Assembly: GCA_035649495.1 (NCBI GenBank)
Contig: DASRJL010000092.1
Span: forward strand, 62,001 to 126,000
Reading direction: 5' to 3'
Length of the DNA: 64,000 bases
DNA from: SG8-41 sp035649495
GTDB taxonomy: Bacteria > Pseudomonadota > Gammaproteobacteria > Burkholderiales > SG8-41
The notes under the pieces are model-generated. The model was not told the DNA's origin. It saw nothing but the letters and a program-made list of their open reading frames with translations, and made no database searches. The translations under genes and the position numbers were made by a program. Positions 44,601 to 51,030 of the stretch are shown here, in pieces. Position 1 is the first letter of the stretch. Each line of letters starts with the position of its first letter.

Positions 44601-45520
44601 TGATGCGCGTCGTCAACCAGGAGCAGCCGTTCCATCCGATCTACAACTACGCGGTGATCACGGATGCGGAAGAGGGACTGATTCTGGTGGACGTCAACAC
44701 GCTGCAGGACGGCGAGCCGCGCAATAATTTCCTCAAGCGCGCGCTGACCTGGAACGAGAACGGCGTCCTGAACGGCGCGCGGCACATTGTCCTGGGCGGC
44801 TCCTACGCCTACGTGACCGCCGCGGCCGGAGTGGTCATCGTCAACTTGACGAATCCCCTGAAGCCCCGGGTTGCGGCGGTGGTCCCGGTGAAAGGCGCGC
44901 GCTCGAGCGCGCTGCAGCTGCGCTATCTCGCCGTCACCGACGACACGGGGCTGCGCGTGATCGATGTCACCATTCCCGAACGCGCGAAAATCGTCGAGTC
45001 CGCATTCGTGCCGCTCGCCGACGCGCAGCGCATCCACATCGCGCGCACCTACGCCTACGTGGCCGGGGGCAGCGAAGGGCTCGTGATCGTGGACATCGAG
45101 AACCCGGAAAAGCCGCGGGTCTACATGAAGTTCACGGCGGACGGCACGTTGAACGACGTGCGCGACGTGACGGTCGCCTCGACCAATGCGTCCGCGTTCG
45201 CCTACGTGGCCGACGGGAAGAACGGGCTCAAGGTGGTCCAGCTGACGGCGCCCGATACGCAGCCGAAGTTCTACGGCTTCAGCCCCGAGCCGAAACCGCA
45301 CGTGATCGCGTGGCGCAAGACGCAGACGCCGGCGCTGTCGCTTTCGCGCGCGCTGGAGCGCGACCGCGCGGTCGACGAGACCGGCGGCCAGGTCGCGGTC
45401 TTCGGCCGCGTCGGCTCCCGGCCGTTCAACCTGCAGGAGCAACGCAGGATGTATCTCAAGCCCGACGGCACGCCGTGGACGGTGCGCGACAATCCCGAAC
45501 CAACGCAGAAGAAGCCATGA
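41663..45520 (+). CDS. Decaheme cytochrome c with LVIVD-type repeats
   Basis: 1285-residue exported cytochrome; an N-terminal hydrophobic segment (AVLIALLLLAASVIGFAHA) acts as signal or anchor. Ten CXXCH motifs lie in the first 820 residues: CVTCH, CTDCH, CGACH, CAGCH, CMICH, CADCH, CQDCH, CQTCH, CGGCH and CSDCH. The C-terminal 400 residues form a beta-propeller of LVIVD repeats (LYVAEGPGGMRAYDV, GLVIVDIENPEKPRVY, AYVADGKNGLKVVQL), a type known from surface proteins. Size and architecture suit an outer-surface or periplasm-spanning electron carrier. Start ATG 41663, 25 bases after the barrel gene; the stop overlaps the next ATG. Confidence 0.9.
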   Translation: MSDRYRDNAGEVPPGVGASRDRGRGRVLSFRAVLIALLLLAASVIGFAHAPAPAGPDAPMGPPAPERQTQADADGKSAGCVTCHTASDRHTMHANPAVMLGCTDCHGGKATVKKPPEGGDLKAAMQEAHVPPRFPGEWKNSANPEITYTLLNRENPAFVRFINPSDYRVVRESCGACHLPIIQAAERSLMATGAMLFNGAAYNNGILPFKRGVLGEAYTRTGEPATIKNPVVPDDWLTHKGVLPQLFPLPAWETVPPGDIFRVFERGGRVISSQFPEVGLPNNSGRLQLLDEPGRPDIKQSNRGPGTGGRIAVPVINITKTRLNDPLMWFLGTNEQPGDYRSSGCAGCHVIYANDRDPARSGVYAKHGNDGRSITADPMIPKDRSGHPLKHEFTRSIPSSQCMICHMHQPNIFVNSFYGYTMWDYESDAPSMWPEKQKYPTAEERRRILDRNPEGAAVRGKWGDPEFLKEVSRAHPDPAASEKGLRFNPDLKDTQFADYHGHGWNFRAIYKRDRKGNLLDRDGTVVSDQDPKRFDPANPKGAVHLTSIHLDIGMHCADCHFGQDSHGNGHIYGEVAAAVEIECQDCHGTADRYPTLFTSGPAARPGGTDMNLMRTPDGRKRFEWRGGALYQRSVMYPDREWKMSLVKDTVNPKHKEYNPKAARAKLVALGEYDNFAQRWGLDVPSGKRAHGEDKMLCQTCHLSWTTSCGGCHLPIEANEKSERHHYEGGFTRNFATYNPQVVRDDMFFLGRHGPVKNMRIAPVRSSSALVLSSTNANRERIYIQQPPTAASGYSSQAFAPHYPHTERKTETKTCSDCHLSADNDNNAILAQTLLHGTGYIGLLGFNAWVGEEKHIEAVQVTEWEEPQAVIGSFLHRYAYPDWYGAHLKRERMLSEAHSHGTAGRASCVQLRGEYLYVAEGPGGMRAYDVASIANKGISQRIITAPFSPVGHNTVIRSRNATCVALPTTQPVAPLKNQGDLMRVVNQEQPFHPIYNYAVITDAEEGLILVDVNTLQDGEPRNNFLKRALTWNENGVLNGARHIVLGGSYAYVTAAAGVVIVNLTNPLKPRVAAVVPVKGARSSALQLRYLAVTDDTGLRVIDVTIPERAKIVESAFVPLADAQRIHIARTYAYVAGGSEGLVIVDIENPEKPRVYMKFTADGTLNDVRDVTVASTNASAFAYVADGKNGLKVVQLTAPDTQPKFYGFSPEPKPHVIAWRKTQTPALSLSRALERDRAVDETGGQVAVFGRVGSRPFNLQEQRRMYLKPDGTPWTVRDNPEPTQKKP

Positions 45521-46842
45521 CCGCATACCACAAGTTGCTTCTGCAACTCGCCGCGGCCGGCCTGCTTGCCGCCGCCGCCGGCGCGCGCGCGGCGGCGCCG
45601 TTGCCGCATTATTCGCAGGACAGGACCCTCGGCGTCGGCAGTTGCGCGAGCAGCCTGTGCCACGGCGCGATAGAGACGTGGAAGGGCTCCAGCGTCCTGC
45701 AGAACGAGTACGTGACCTGGTCGCGCTCGGACAAGCACCATCGGTCCTATTCCGTGCTCTTGAACGAGCGGTCCCGGGAGATCGCGAAGAAGCTCGACCT
45801 GCCCCGGCCCGCGCACCAGTCCGACGTGTGCCTCGATTGCCATGCGCATAACCCGAAGCAGCGCGACAAGGGCTTCAGTGTTTCCGACGGCGTTTCCTGC
45901 GAAGGCTGCCACGGTCCCGCGGAGCGCTGGCTGAAGTCGCACGTCGAGCCCGACGCCACGCACGCGAGGAACCTGGCGAACGGCATGTATCCCACCGAGA
46001 ACGACGTGGCGCGCGCGCGCCTGTGCCTGTCCTGCCACCTCGGCACCGCCCAGAAGTTCGTCACCCACAAGATCATGGCCGCCGGACATCCGCGCATGAG
46101 CTTCGAGCTCGACACCTTCACGCAGATCGGGCCGGCGCATTTCCGGATCGATGCCGACTGGCAGAAGCGGAAAGGCGGCTGGGACGGGGTGCGCGCATGG
46201 GCGATCGGGCAGGCGGTCGCCTCGCAGCAGCTGCTGGAGCTCCTGCGGGGGCCGCGCGGCCGCGACGGCCTCTTCCCGGAGCTCGTGCTGTTCGACTGCC
46301 ACTCCTGCCATCACCCGATGGCGGACAAGCGCAATACCGCGGCGCGGACCGGGGCGGGCGGGGGCTTCGTGCGCCTGAACGATTCCGGCCTGCTCATGCT
46401 GCGCCAGATCGCGCGGCGCGTGGCGCCGAACGATGCGCAGGCTTTCGCGCAGCAGGTCGACCGCCTGCACAAGGCCGTCGCCTCCGGCAACGATGCGATC
46501 GCGCAGGCCGGCGCGGCCGAAAAAATGATAGAGTCCATGATTCCGAGAATCGGCGCCTACCGCTTCACCGGCGAGGACGTGCGCGCGATGCTCAACGGAC
46601 TCATAGACGACGGACTCTCCGGCCAGTACGCCGACTACCAGAGCGCGGAGCAGGCGGTCATGGCGATGCAGAGCGTCGCCGAATTCATGGGCAGGCAGAA
46701 GCTCCTGCGCACGCCGCCGCTCAGGCCGACGATGAGACGGCTGCTTGCGACGGTGCAGCACGACGAGAAGTACCAGCCCGTCGAGTTTCAGAAGGCGCTG
46801 CGCGAATTCAGGGCCAGCGTCGAAGCAGGAGCAAGCAAATGA
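45517..46842 (+). CDS. Pentaheme cytochrome c554-like protein
   Basis: 441-residue periplasmic cytochrome with a signal peptide (LLLQLAAAGLLAAAAGARA). It carries four CXXCH sites (CLDCH, CEGCH, CLSCH, CHSCH) and one unusual CX4CH site (CASSLCH near residue 43), giving five hemes. The N-terminal block from SCASSLCHGA to VSCEGCHGPAERW resembles the cytochrome c554/multiheme_cyt family. The C-terminal 200 residues are helical and heme-free. It probably shuttles electrons between the membrane subunit and the large cytochromes. ATGA overlaps on both sides bind it into the operon. Confidence 0.88.
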   Translation: MTAYHKLLLQLAAAGLLAAAAGARAAAPLPHYSQDRTLGVGSCASSLCHGAIETWKGSSVLQNEYVTWSRSDKHHRSYSVLLNERSREIAKKLDLPRPAHQSDVCLDCHAHNPKQRDKGFSVSDGVSCEGCHGPAERWLKSHVEPDATHARNLANGMYPTENDVARARLCLSCHLGTAQKFVTHKIMAAGHPRMSFELDTFTQIGPAHFRIDADWQKRKGGWDGVRAWAIGQAVASQQLLELLRGPRGRDGLFPELVLFDCHSCHHPMADKRNTAARTGAGGGFVRLNDSGLLMLRQIARRVAPNDAQAFAQQVDRLHKAVASGNDAIAQAGAAEKMIESMIPRIGAYRFTGEDVRAMLNGLIDDGLSGQYADYQSAEQAVMAMQSVAEFMGRQKLLRTPPLRPTMRRLLATVQHDEKYQPVEFQKALREFRASVEAGASK

Positions 46843-49247
46843 GCGACAAGGTCAAGATTGCCATCATAGGATCCGGCCCGAGCGGGCTGTCCTGCGCCGC
46901 GCACGCGGCGGAGCTGAAGGTGCCGCACCTGCTGCTGGAGGCCGAGGAGCATCCTTCGCACACGATATTCCGCTACCAGAAGGGCAAGCACGTGATGGCC
47001 GAGCCCGGGATACTGCCGCTCCGGAGCCCCATGACGTTCACGGCCGGCAAGCGCGAAGTGGTTCTCGGCAAGTGGAACGAGGAGCTCGACAAGTACAAGG
47101 TGAACGTCCGGCACCGCGCGAACGTGAACAAGATCTCGGGCACCAAGGGCGACTTCGAGATAAAGACGGCGGCCGGCGAGACCTACCAGGCGGAAAACGT
47201 CGTGCTGTGCATCGGGCTGCAGGGGAATATCCGCATGCTGGGCGTGCCCGGCGAAGACCTCGAGCGCGTGCAATACCAGCTGGACGATCCCGACGAATAC
47301 GGTGGCGAGACGATCGTCGTGGTCGGCGCCGGCGATGCCGGCATCGAGAACGCGCTCGGCCTGGCGGAAAACAACCGCGTCATCCTGATCAACCGCGTGG
47401 ACGAGTTTCCGCGGGTCAAGCAGGGCAACATCGATCTCGTAACCGCCGCGATCAGCAGCGGCAAGATGGAATGCCGCTTCAGCACGAGCGCGATCAAGGT
47501 CGAACAAGTCGAGGGCGGCGCGAAGCCGCTCAAATTCACGGCGCAGACGCCGTCGGGCGTCGAGGAGATTCCCTGCGACCGCATGATCGCGCGGCTCGGT
47601 GCGATCCCGCCGCGCAAGCTCGTCGAGAGCTTCGGGATCAAGTTTCCGAACCAGACCATGGAAGCGGTACCGCAGGTGTCGGCGACCTACGAGTCGAACG
47701 TGCCGGGGCTGTACATCATCGGGGCGCTGGGCGGCTATCCGCTCATCAAGCAGGCGATGAACCAGGGCTACGAGGTCGTCGAGTACATACTCGGCAACGC
47801 GGTGGAGCCCGCCGACGAAGATCTGTTGAAGGCCAAGTTCAGGAACTTCAAGCGTGCGAAGAACGTGTCCGATGCGCTGGCGCTGGTGCAGACCAACGTA
47901 CCGCTGTTCAAGGACCTGACCACTCTGCAGCTGCGCGAGTTCATGCTCGACAGCGAAGTGCTGAATCCGCAGAAAGGCGAGCTGATCTTCAAGAAGGACG
48001 ACTACACGAATACGTTTTTTTCGATCGTGGACGGCGAGGTCATGATCGAGGTGCCGGGCAACGACGGCAAGTTCAGGAACGTGCCGCTCGCGAAGGGGCA
48101 GTTTTTCGGCGAGCTGGGGCTGCTCTCCGGGCGGCGCCGCTCCGGCACGGTGCGCGCCGGTGACAACTGCGTGCTGATCGAGACGCCGCGGCGCTCGATG
48201 CTGAAGCTGATCGCAAGCATCGAGTCCGTGCGGCGCCAGATCGACCAGACATCCCTGCGGCGCGCGGTGCGCACCCAGGTTGCCAGAATGATGTCGGACG
48301 CGGACCTCGACGAAATGGTGGCCGGCGCGGTGATCAAGACTTTCGCCGCCGGCCAGACGATATTCAAGGAAGGGGACGCGGCGGACGGGCTGCATCTCAT
48401 CCGCCGCGGCTCGGTCACGATTTCGCGGGTGCTCGGCGGCAAGGAGGTCGTGCTGGCGTACGTCGCCGCGGGCAACTACGTGGGCGAGATGGCGCTGCTC
48501 TCCTCGGAGGCGAAGCGCACCGCGACCGTGCGCGCGGCCGTCACTTGCGAGACCATCCTGCTGGAAGCGAAGGCGTTCAACGAGGTGCTGAGCCGCAACC
48601 AGACATGGCGCGGCGGCATAGAAGCGGCCGCCCTGGAGCGGATGTCGAAGAACGTGCAGCGCGAGACGGAGCCCGACCCGGGAAACCTGATCAGCTTCCT
48701 GATCGGGCAGGGGCTGGGCGAGGGCACGGACGTGCTCCTGATCGACGAGAGCCTGTGCGTTAGGTGCGACAACTGCGAGAAGGCGTGCGCCGACGTGCAC
48801 GACGGGACGTCCCGCCTCGACCGCCAGGCCGGCCCGACCTTCGCGAACATACACGTCCCGACCTCGTGCCGGCATTGCGAGAATCCGCATTGCATGAAGG
48901 AGTGTCCGCCCGACGCGATACACCGCAATGCGAACGGCGAGGTATACATCGCAGACACCTGCATCGGCTGCGGCAACTGCCAGCGCAACTGCCCGTACGG
49001 CGTGATCCAGATGTCGCAGGTGAACCCGAAGCGGCACGCGCCCAGCCTGTGGGCCTGGCTGCTGTCGGGCCTCACCACCGAGCCCGGGCGCGAGGAGCAC
49101 TACCACAACGACGAGCTGGGCAAGAAGGCGGTGAAGTGCGACATGTGCAAGGACCTGGCGGGCGGCCCCGCCTGCGTGCGCGCCTGTCCCACCGGGGCCG
49201 CGGTTCGCGTCAGCCCGGAGCGCTTCATCGCCTACGCGGGGAAGTGA
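46839..49247 (+). CDS. FAD/NAD(P)-oxidoreductase - two cNMP-binding domains - 4x[4Fe-4S] ferredoxin fusion
   Basis: 802-residue cytoplasmic fusion. Residues 1-320 form a TrxR/YpdA-like flavoprotein domain (IAIIGSGPSGLSCAAHA, VVVGAGDAGIENAL) without the CXXC of thioredoxin reductase. Two cyclic-nucleotide-binding domains follow (IFSIVDGEVMIEV-like strand then GQFFGELGLLSGRRRSGTVRA, and GNYVGEMALLSSEAKRTATVRA). The C-terminus has sixteen cysteines in four cluster motifs (CVRCDNCEKAC, CRHCENPHCMKEC, CIGCGNCQRNC, CDMC...CVRAC) like DmsB/HybA subunits. It likely moves electrons between NAD(P)H and the membrane complex under cNMP control. Start ATG 46839 (ATGA overlap). Confidence 0.9.
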   Translation: MSDKVKIAIIGSGPSGLSCAAHAAELKVPHLLLEAEEHPSHTIFRYQKGKHVMAEPGILPLRSPMTFTAGKREVVLGKWNEELDKYKVNVRHRANVNKISGTKGDFEIKTAAGETYQAENVVLCIGLQGNIRMLGVPGEDLERVQYQLDDPDEYGGETIVVVGAGDAGIENALGLAENNRVILINRVDEFPRVKQGNIDLVTAAISSGKMECRFSTSAIKVEQVEGGAKPLKFTAQTPSGVEEIPCDRMIARLGAIPPRKLVESFGIKFPNQTMEAVPQVSATYESNVPGLYIIGALGGYPLIKQAMNQGYEVVEYILGNAVEPADEDLLKAKFRNFKRAKNVSDALALVQTNVPLFKDLTTLQLREFMLDSEVLNPQKGELIFKKDDYTNTFFSIVDGEVMIEVPGNDGKFRNVPLAKGQFFGELGLLSGRRRSGTVRAGDNCVLIETPRRSMLKLIASIESVRRQIDQTSLRRAVRTQVARMMSDADLDEMVAGAVIKTFAAGQTIFKEGDAADGLHLIRRGSVTISRVLGGKEVVLAYVAAGNYVGEMALLSSEAKRTATVRAAVTCETILLEAKAFNEVLSRNQTWRGGIEAAALERMSKNVQRETEPDPGNLISFLIGQGLGEGTDVLLIDESLCVRCDNCEKACADVHDGTSRLDRQAGPTFANIHVPTSCRHCENPHCMKECPPDAIHRNANGEVYIADTCIGCGNCQRNCPYGVIQMSQVNPKRHAPSLWAWLLSGLTTEPGREEHYHNDELGKKAVKCDMCKDLAGGPACVRACPTGAAVRVSPERFIAYAGK

Positions 49248-49270
49248 CCTGCGCATTTGCTGCGCAGGTC

Positions 49271-49290
49271 ATCCCGGCGAAAGCCGGGAT
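49271..49290. repeat. REP-like palindrome ATCCCGGC-GAAA-GCCGGGAT
   Basis: Perfect 8-bp stem with GAAA tetraloop, in the context GTCATCCCGGCGAAAGCCGG. This is the familiar dispersed intergenic palindrome of many alpha- and betaproteobacteria. It begins 24 bases after the operon's last stop codon and may also protect the transcript's 3' end. Confidence 0.75.
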
Positions 49291-49303
49291 CCAGCAAGAC
49301 ATT

Positions 49304-49350
49304 CCCCTCCTGCAAATAGGAGGGTGGACGCGAAGCGGCCGGGGTGGTCA
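49304..49350. repeat. Hairpin-type intergenic repeat, second copy
   Basis: CCCCTCCTGCAAATAGGAGG followed by GTGGACGCGAAGCGGCCGGG and GTGGTCA; inverted relative to the copy at 31605-31655. Confidence 0.55.
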
Positions 49351-49369
49351 GGTTAGCTGAAGCCGCGGC

Positions 49370-49508
49370 CTCGCCGCTGGCCGGGTCCTGTCGGACGCCT
49401 CGCCTGCCGGATTCTCCCGGCACACAGGCGCTCCGATTCTGACGAACGCCATCTGGCAATTGATTTGACCATCGCGTTCTCTTGGGACGCTACCGGTACT
49501 GGCTCCTC
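49370..49508 (+). repeat. ~120-bp dispersed intergenic repeat, copy 2
   Basis: CTCGCCGCTGGCCGGGTCCT, GTCGGACGCC..., then GATTTGACCATCGCGTTCTC and GCTACCGGTACTGG correspond block by block to copy 1 at 30383-30503. The middle is the most diverged and slightly longer. Confidence 0.65.
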
Positions 49509-49722
49509 GATTCTTCCGCCGCATGTGGTGTGTGAGTCGAGCGTCGCATGATCCTGGGAATTACCGATGCCGGGAAAATCGGATCAGTCTTCGGCCGTCC
49601 GCCACCCGGCCGCGGCTCGCGGCTTGTGAACGGCCGCGAGCGGGCGACTGCCCGGTCGCTTCCAACGTGCCTGAGGACCGTCCCGTCCCCGCTTGCCACC
49701 GCGGCACGCGCGGGGCGCTTTC

Positions 49723-49926
49723 CTAAGTCCCGTGCTGATCTATCCATTCGCGCGCGCCGGTCTCGGCGGCGAAGTGCGCGACTTCCTCTGAATAGAAGGG
49801 GCCGCGCACGGTGCCACTGCGCACCACCGTCTCGCCTCTGCGCACGATGTAGGCGGTCTCGGAGACGGCCGGTCCTTTGGTGTGCAAGGTCGTGGTCGAA
49901 ATGTCGTAGCCCTTGTATTGGAGCAT
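49723..49926 (-). CDS. Hypothetical small protein, 67 aa
   Basis: Small soluble protein, beginning MLQYKGYDISTTTLHTKGP and ending GAREWIDQHGT, with strands VSETAYIVRRGETVVRSG in the middle; it may form a compact beta-alpha fold. No known domain is recognised. The start ATG 49926 is chosen because GGGAGGGGAGC lies immediately upstream; a longer in-frame ATG at 50007 lacks such a site. It is isolated on the minus strand within repeat-rich DNA. Confidence 0.6.
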   Translation of the reverse strand: MLQYKGYDISTTTLHTKGPAVSETAYIVRRGETVVRSGTVRGPFYSEEVAHFAAETGAREWIDQHGT

Positions 49927-50110
49927 GCTCCCCTCCCGTGGGAACCATTGCGTTGCCCCTGTGGCTACTATGGCGGCGCCTGTTTCGGCGCTCATCTCAT
50001 TGTTCATGCGTTCGGACGTTCCCCCGAGCGCCCGACGCGTCCTGCGCCTTCCTGGAGTCCTAGTATGTGGGCCACCTTACCGGCACAACAAGGACTTTTG
50101 GCTCGGAGTG

Positions 50111-50134
50111 GGCCCCGCCGCGCGCGGGCCTTTT
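50111..50134 (+). terminator. Rho-independent terminator (orphan)
   Basis: Stem GGCCC(C)GC / GCGGGCC with loop CGCGC, then TTTT. It is the same as the terminator at 30928-30950 apart from one bulged C, and both are preceded by CTCGGAG. No coding gene precedes it on the plus strand. Confidence 0.7.
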
Positions 50135-50338
50135 CGTTTTGGAGGGTAACAGGGAGGGTAAGGGCGACCGCCCGCTACGCCCCGGAGAAATGGCGAGTTC
50201 GATTCCGAACCCCGCTATCCGGCACCATCACGATCCGCCTCAGGGAAAGGGTCGGGCGGCGTCGGCGTCCGAGGAGTCGCCCGCGGCTGTCCACAAACCG
50301 CGAGTAGCGCCCGGGTGGCGGGATGGCCAGATGAGTGG

Positions 50339-50460
50339 GCCGACTCTCCGGTTACGGTGGGTCTCCGGAAAATGAAGATGGCCAAGTCTATGATCAGTAA
50401 GTGCGGGAGAGTCGGATCCAGGAGGCTGGACATGCCGACAGGACCCGGCCAGCGGCGAAC
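50339..50460 (-). repeat. ~120-bp dispersed intergenic repeat, copy 3 (inverted)
   Basis: Read on the minus strand: TTCGCCGCTGGCCGGGTCCT, GTCGGCATGTCCAGCC, CTGGATCCGACTCTCCC, then AGACTTGGCCATC and CCGTAACCGGAGAGTCG. This gives the same block order as copy 1, with the strongest identity in the first 55 bases. Confidence 0.7.
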
Positions 50461-50624
50461 ACGATCGGACTTCCGCTCCTCGGATCTCTGACCACCCGCC
50501 CGCGACCGCGGGGCACCCTCGTTGTCGGCCGCGTACCTACGTGGGCTGTCGACGACCGCCTACATACGATAACGGCATGTTTTGCGACCATTTGCGGGGT
50601 CCCACACCGGGACGCGGGAAGCGG

Positions 50625-51020
50625 ATGGACCTTCACAGCGGCTGGCGCTCGATGTCCGGGAAAACGATGCTGTTCGTTGGCCTGGCGGCGGCGTACTACA
50701 TCGCCTTGAATGCGGTCCTGATCAACGAAATCATCGAGCAGGTGAAAATCGGCCCGCAGCGCCCCGTAGCGATGCGAGTCGCCTCCACGGTGGACACTGC
50801 GGACCCGCAGGACGCCTCCGCCTCCTGTACACAGCTCGCGAAAGCGGACCGCGATATCTGCAAGGTCGAATTGCTGGTCGGCAAGGCCTCCGACAGATTC
50901 AGGGAGCAGGCGCGGGAGGAACGGCGGCAACGGCGTGCCGCGCGTGACGACCGGCGCGCAGCGCCGGCGTCGTCTCCTCTGACGGGCGCGGTCCACCAGA
51001 GCGCCGTCCCGGCCCGGTGA
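50625..51020 (+). CDS. Hypothetical single-helix membrane protein, 131 aa
   Basis: Has one transmembrane segment near the N-terminus (TMLFVGLAAAYYIALNAVLI). This is followed by a short exported or cytoplasmic part with two cysteines (ASCTQLAKADRDICKVELL) that may pair, and an Arg/Glu-rich helix (REQAREERRQRRAARDDRR) ending in a Pro/Ser tail. No family is recognised. ATG 50625 is preferred over earlier starts because GGGAAGCGG precedes it and the coding character begins here. It lies 10 bases before the phospholipase D gene and may be co-transcribed. Confidence 0.5.
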   Translation: MDLHSGWRSMSGKTMLFVGLAAAYYIALNAVLINEIIEQVKIGPQRPVAMRVASTVDTADPQDASASCTQLAKADRDICKVELLVGKASDRFREQAREERRQRRAARDDRRAAPASSPLTGAVHQSAVPAR

Positions 51021-51030
51021 TGGCGGGAGC

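Larger units (their letters stand above)
49248..49722. other. 475-base repeat-rich spacer after the electron-transfer operon
   Basis: No gene is supported. In order it holds a GAAA-loop palindrome (49271-49290), a CCCCTCCT/AGGAGGG hairpin repeat (49304-49350), copy 2 of the ~120-bp repeat (49370-49508) and a 9-bp perfect hairpin GCTCGCGGC/GCCGCGAGC (49615-49641). Confidence 0.6.
49927..50624. other. 698-base spacer with terminator and repeat copy
   Basis: No coding sequence is supported. It contains a rho-independent terminator facing right (50111-50134) and copy 3 of the ~120-bp repeat (50339-50460, minus). The terminator has no protein gene ahead of it on its strand, leaving room for a short non-coding RNA between about 49950 and 50134, but no promoter was identified. 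Confidence 0.5.

Noticed and set aside
41627..45526. Minus-strand open frame of 1299 codons opposite the decaheme cytochrome
   Set aside because: The plus strand carries ten CXXCH motifs and a signal peptide; the opposite frame is a compositional shadow of GC-rich codons with no recognisable domain.
46788..49256. Minus-strand open frame of 822 codons opposite the FAD/ferredoxin fusion
   Set aside because: The plus strand has clear FAD, cNMP and Fe-S motifs; the antisense frame is rich in Arg/His/Leu with no domain.
50190..50235. Possible tRNA 3' half (GAGTTCGATTCC ... GGCACCA)
   Set aside because: The T-stem does not pair (GCGAG against CCGAA) and no acceptor, D-arm or anticodon stem can be built upstream.
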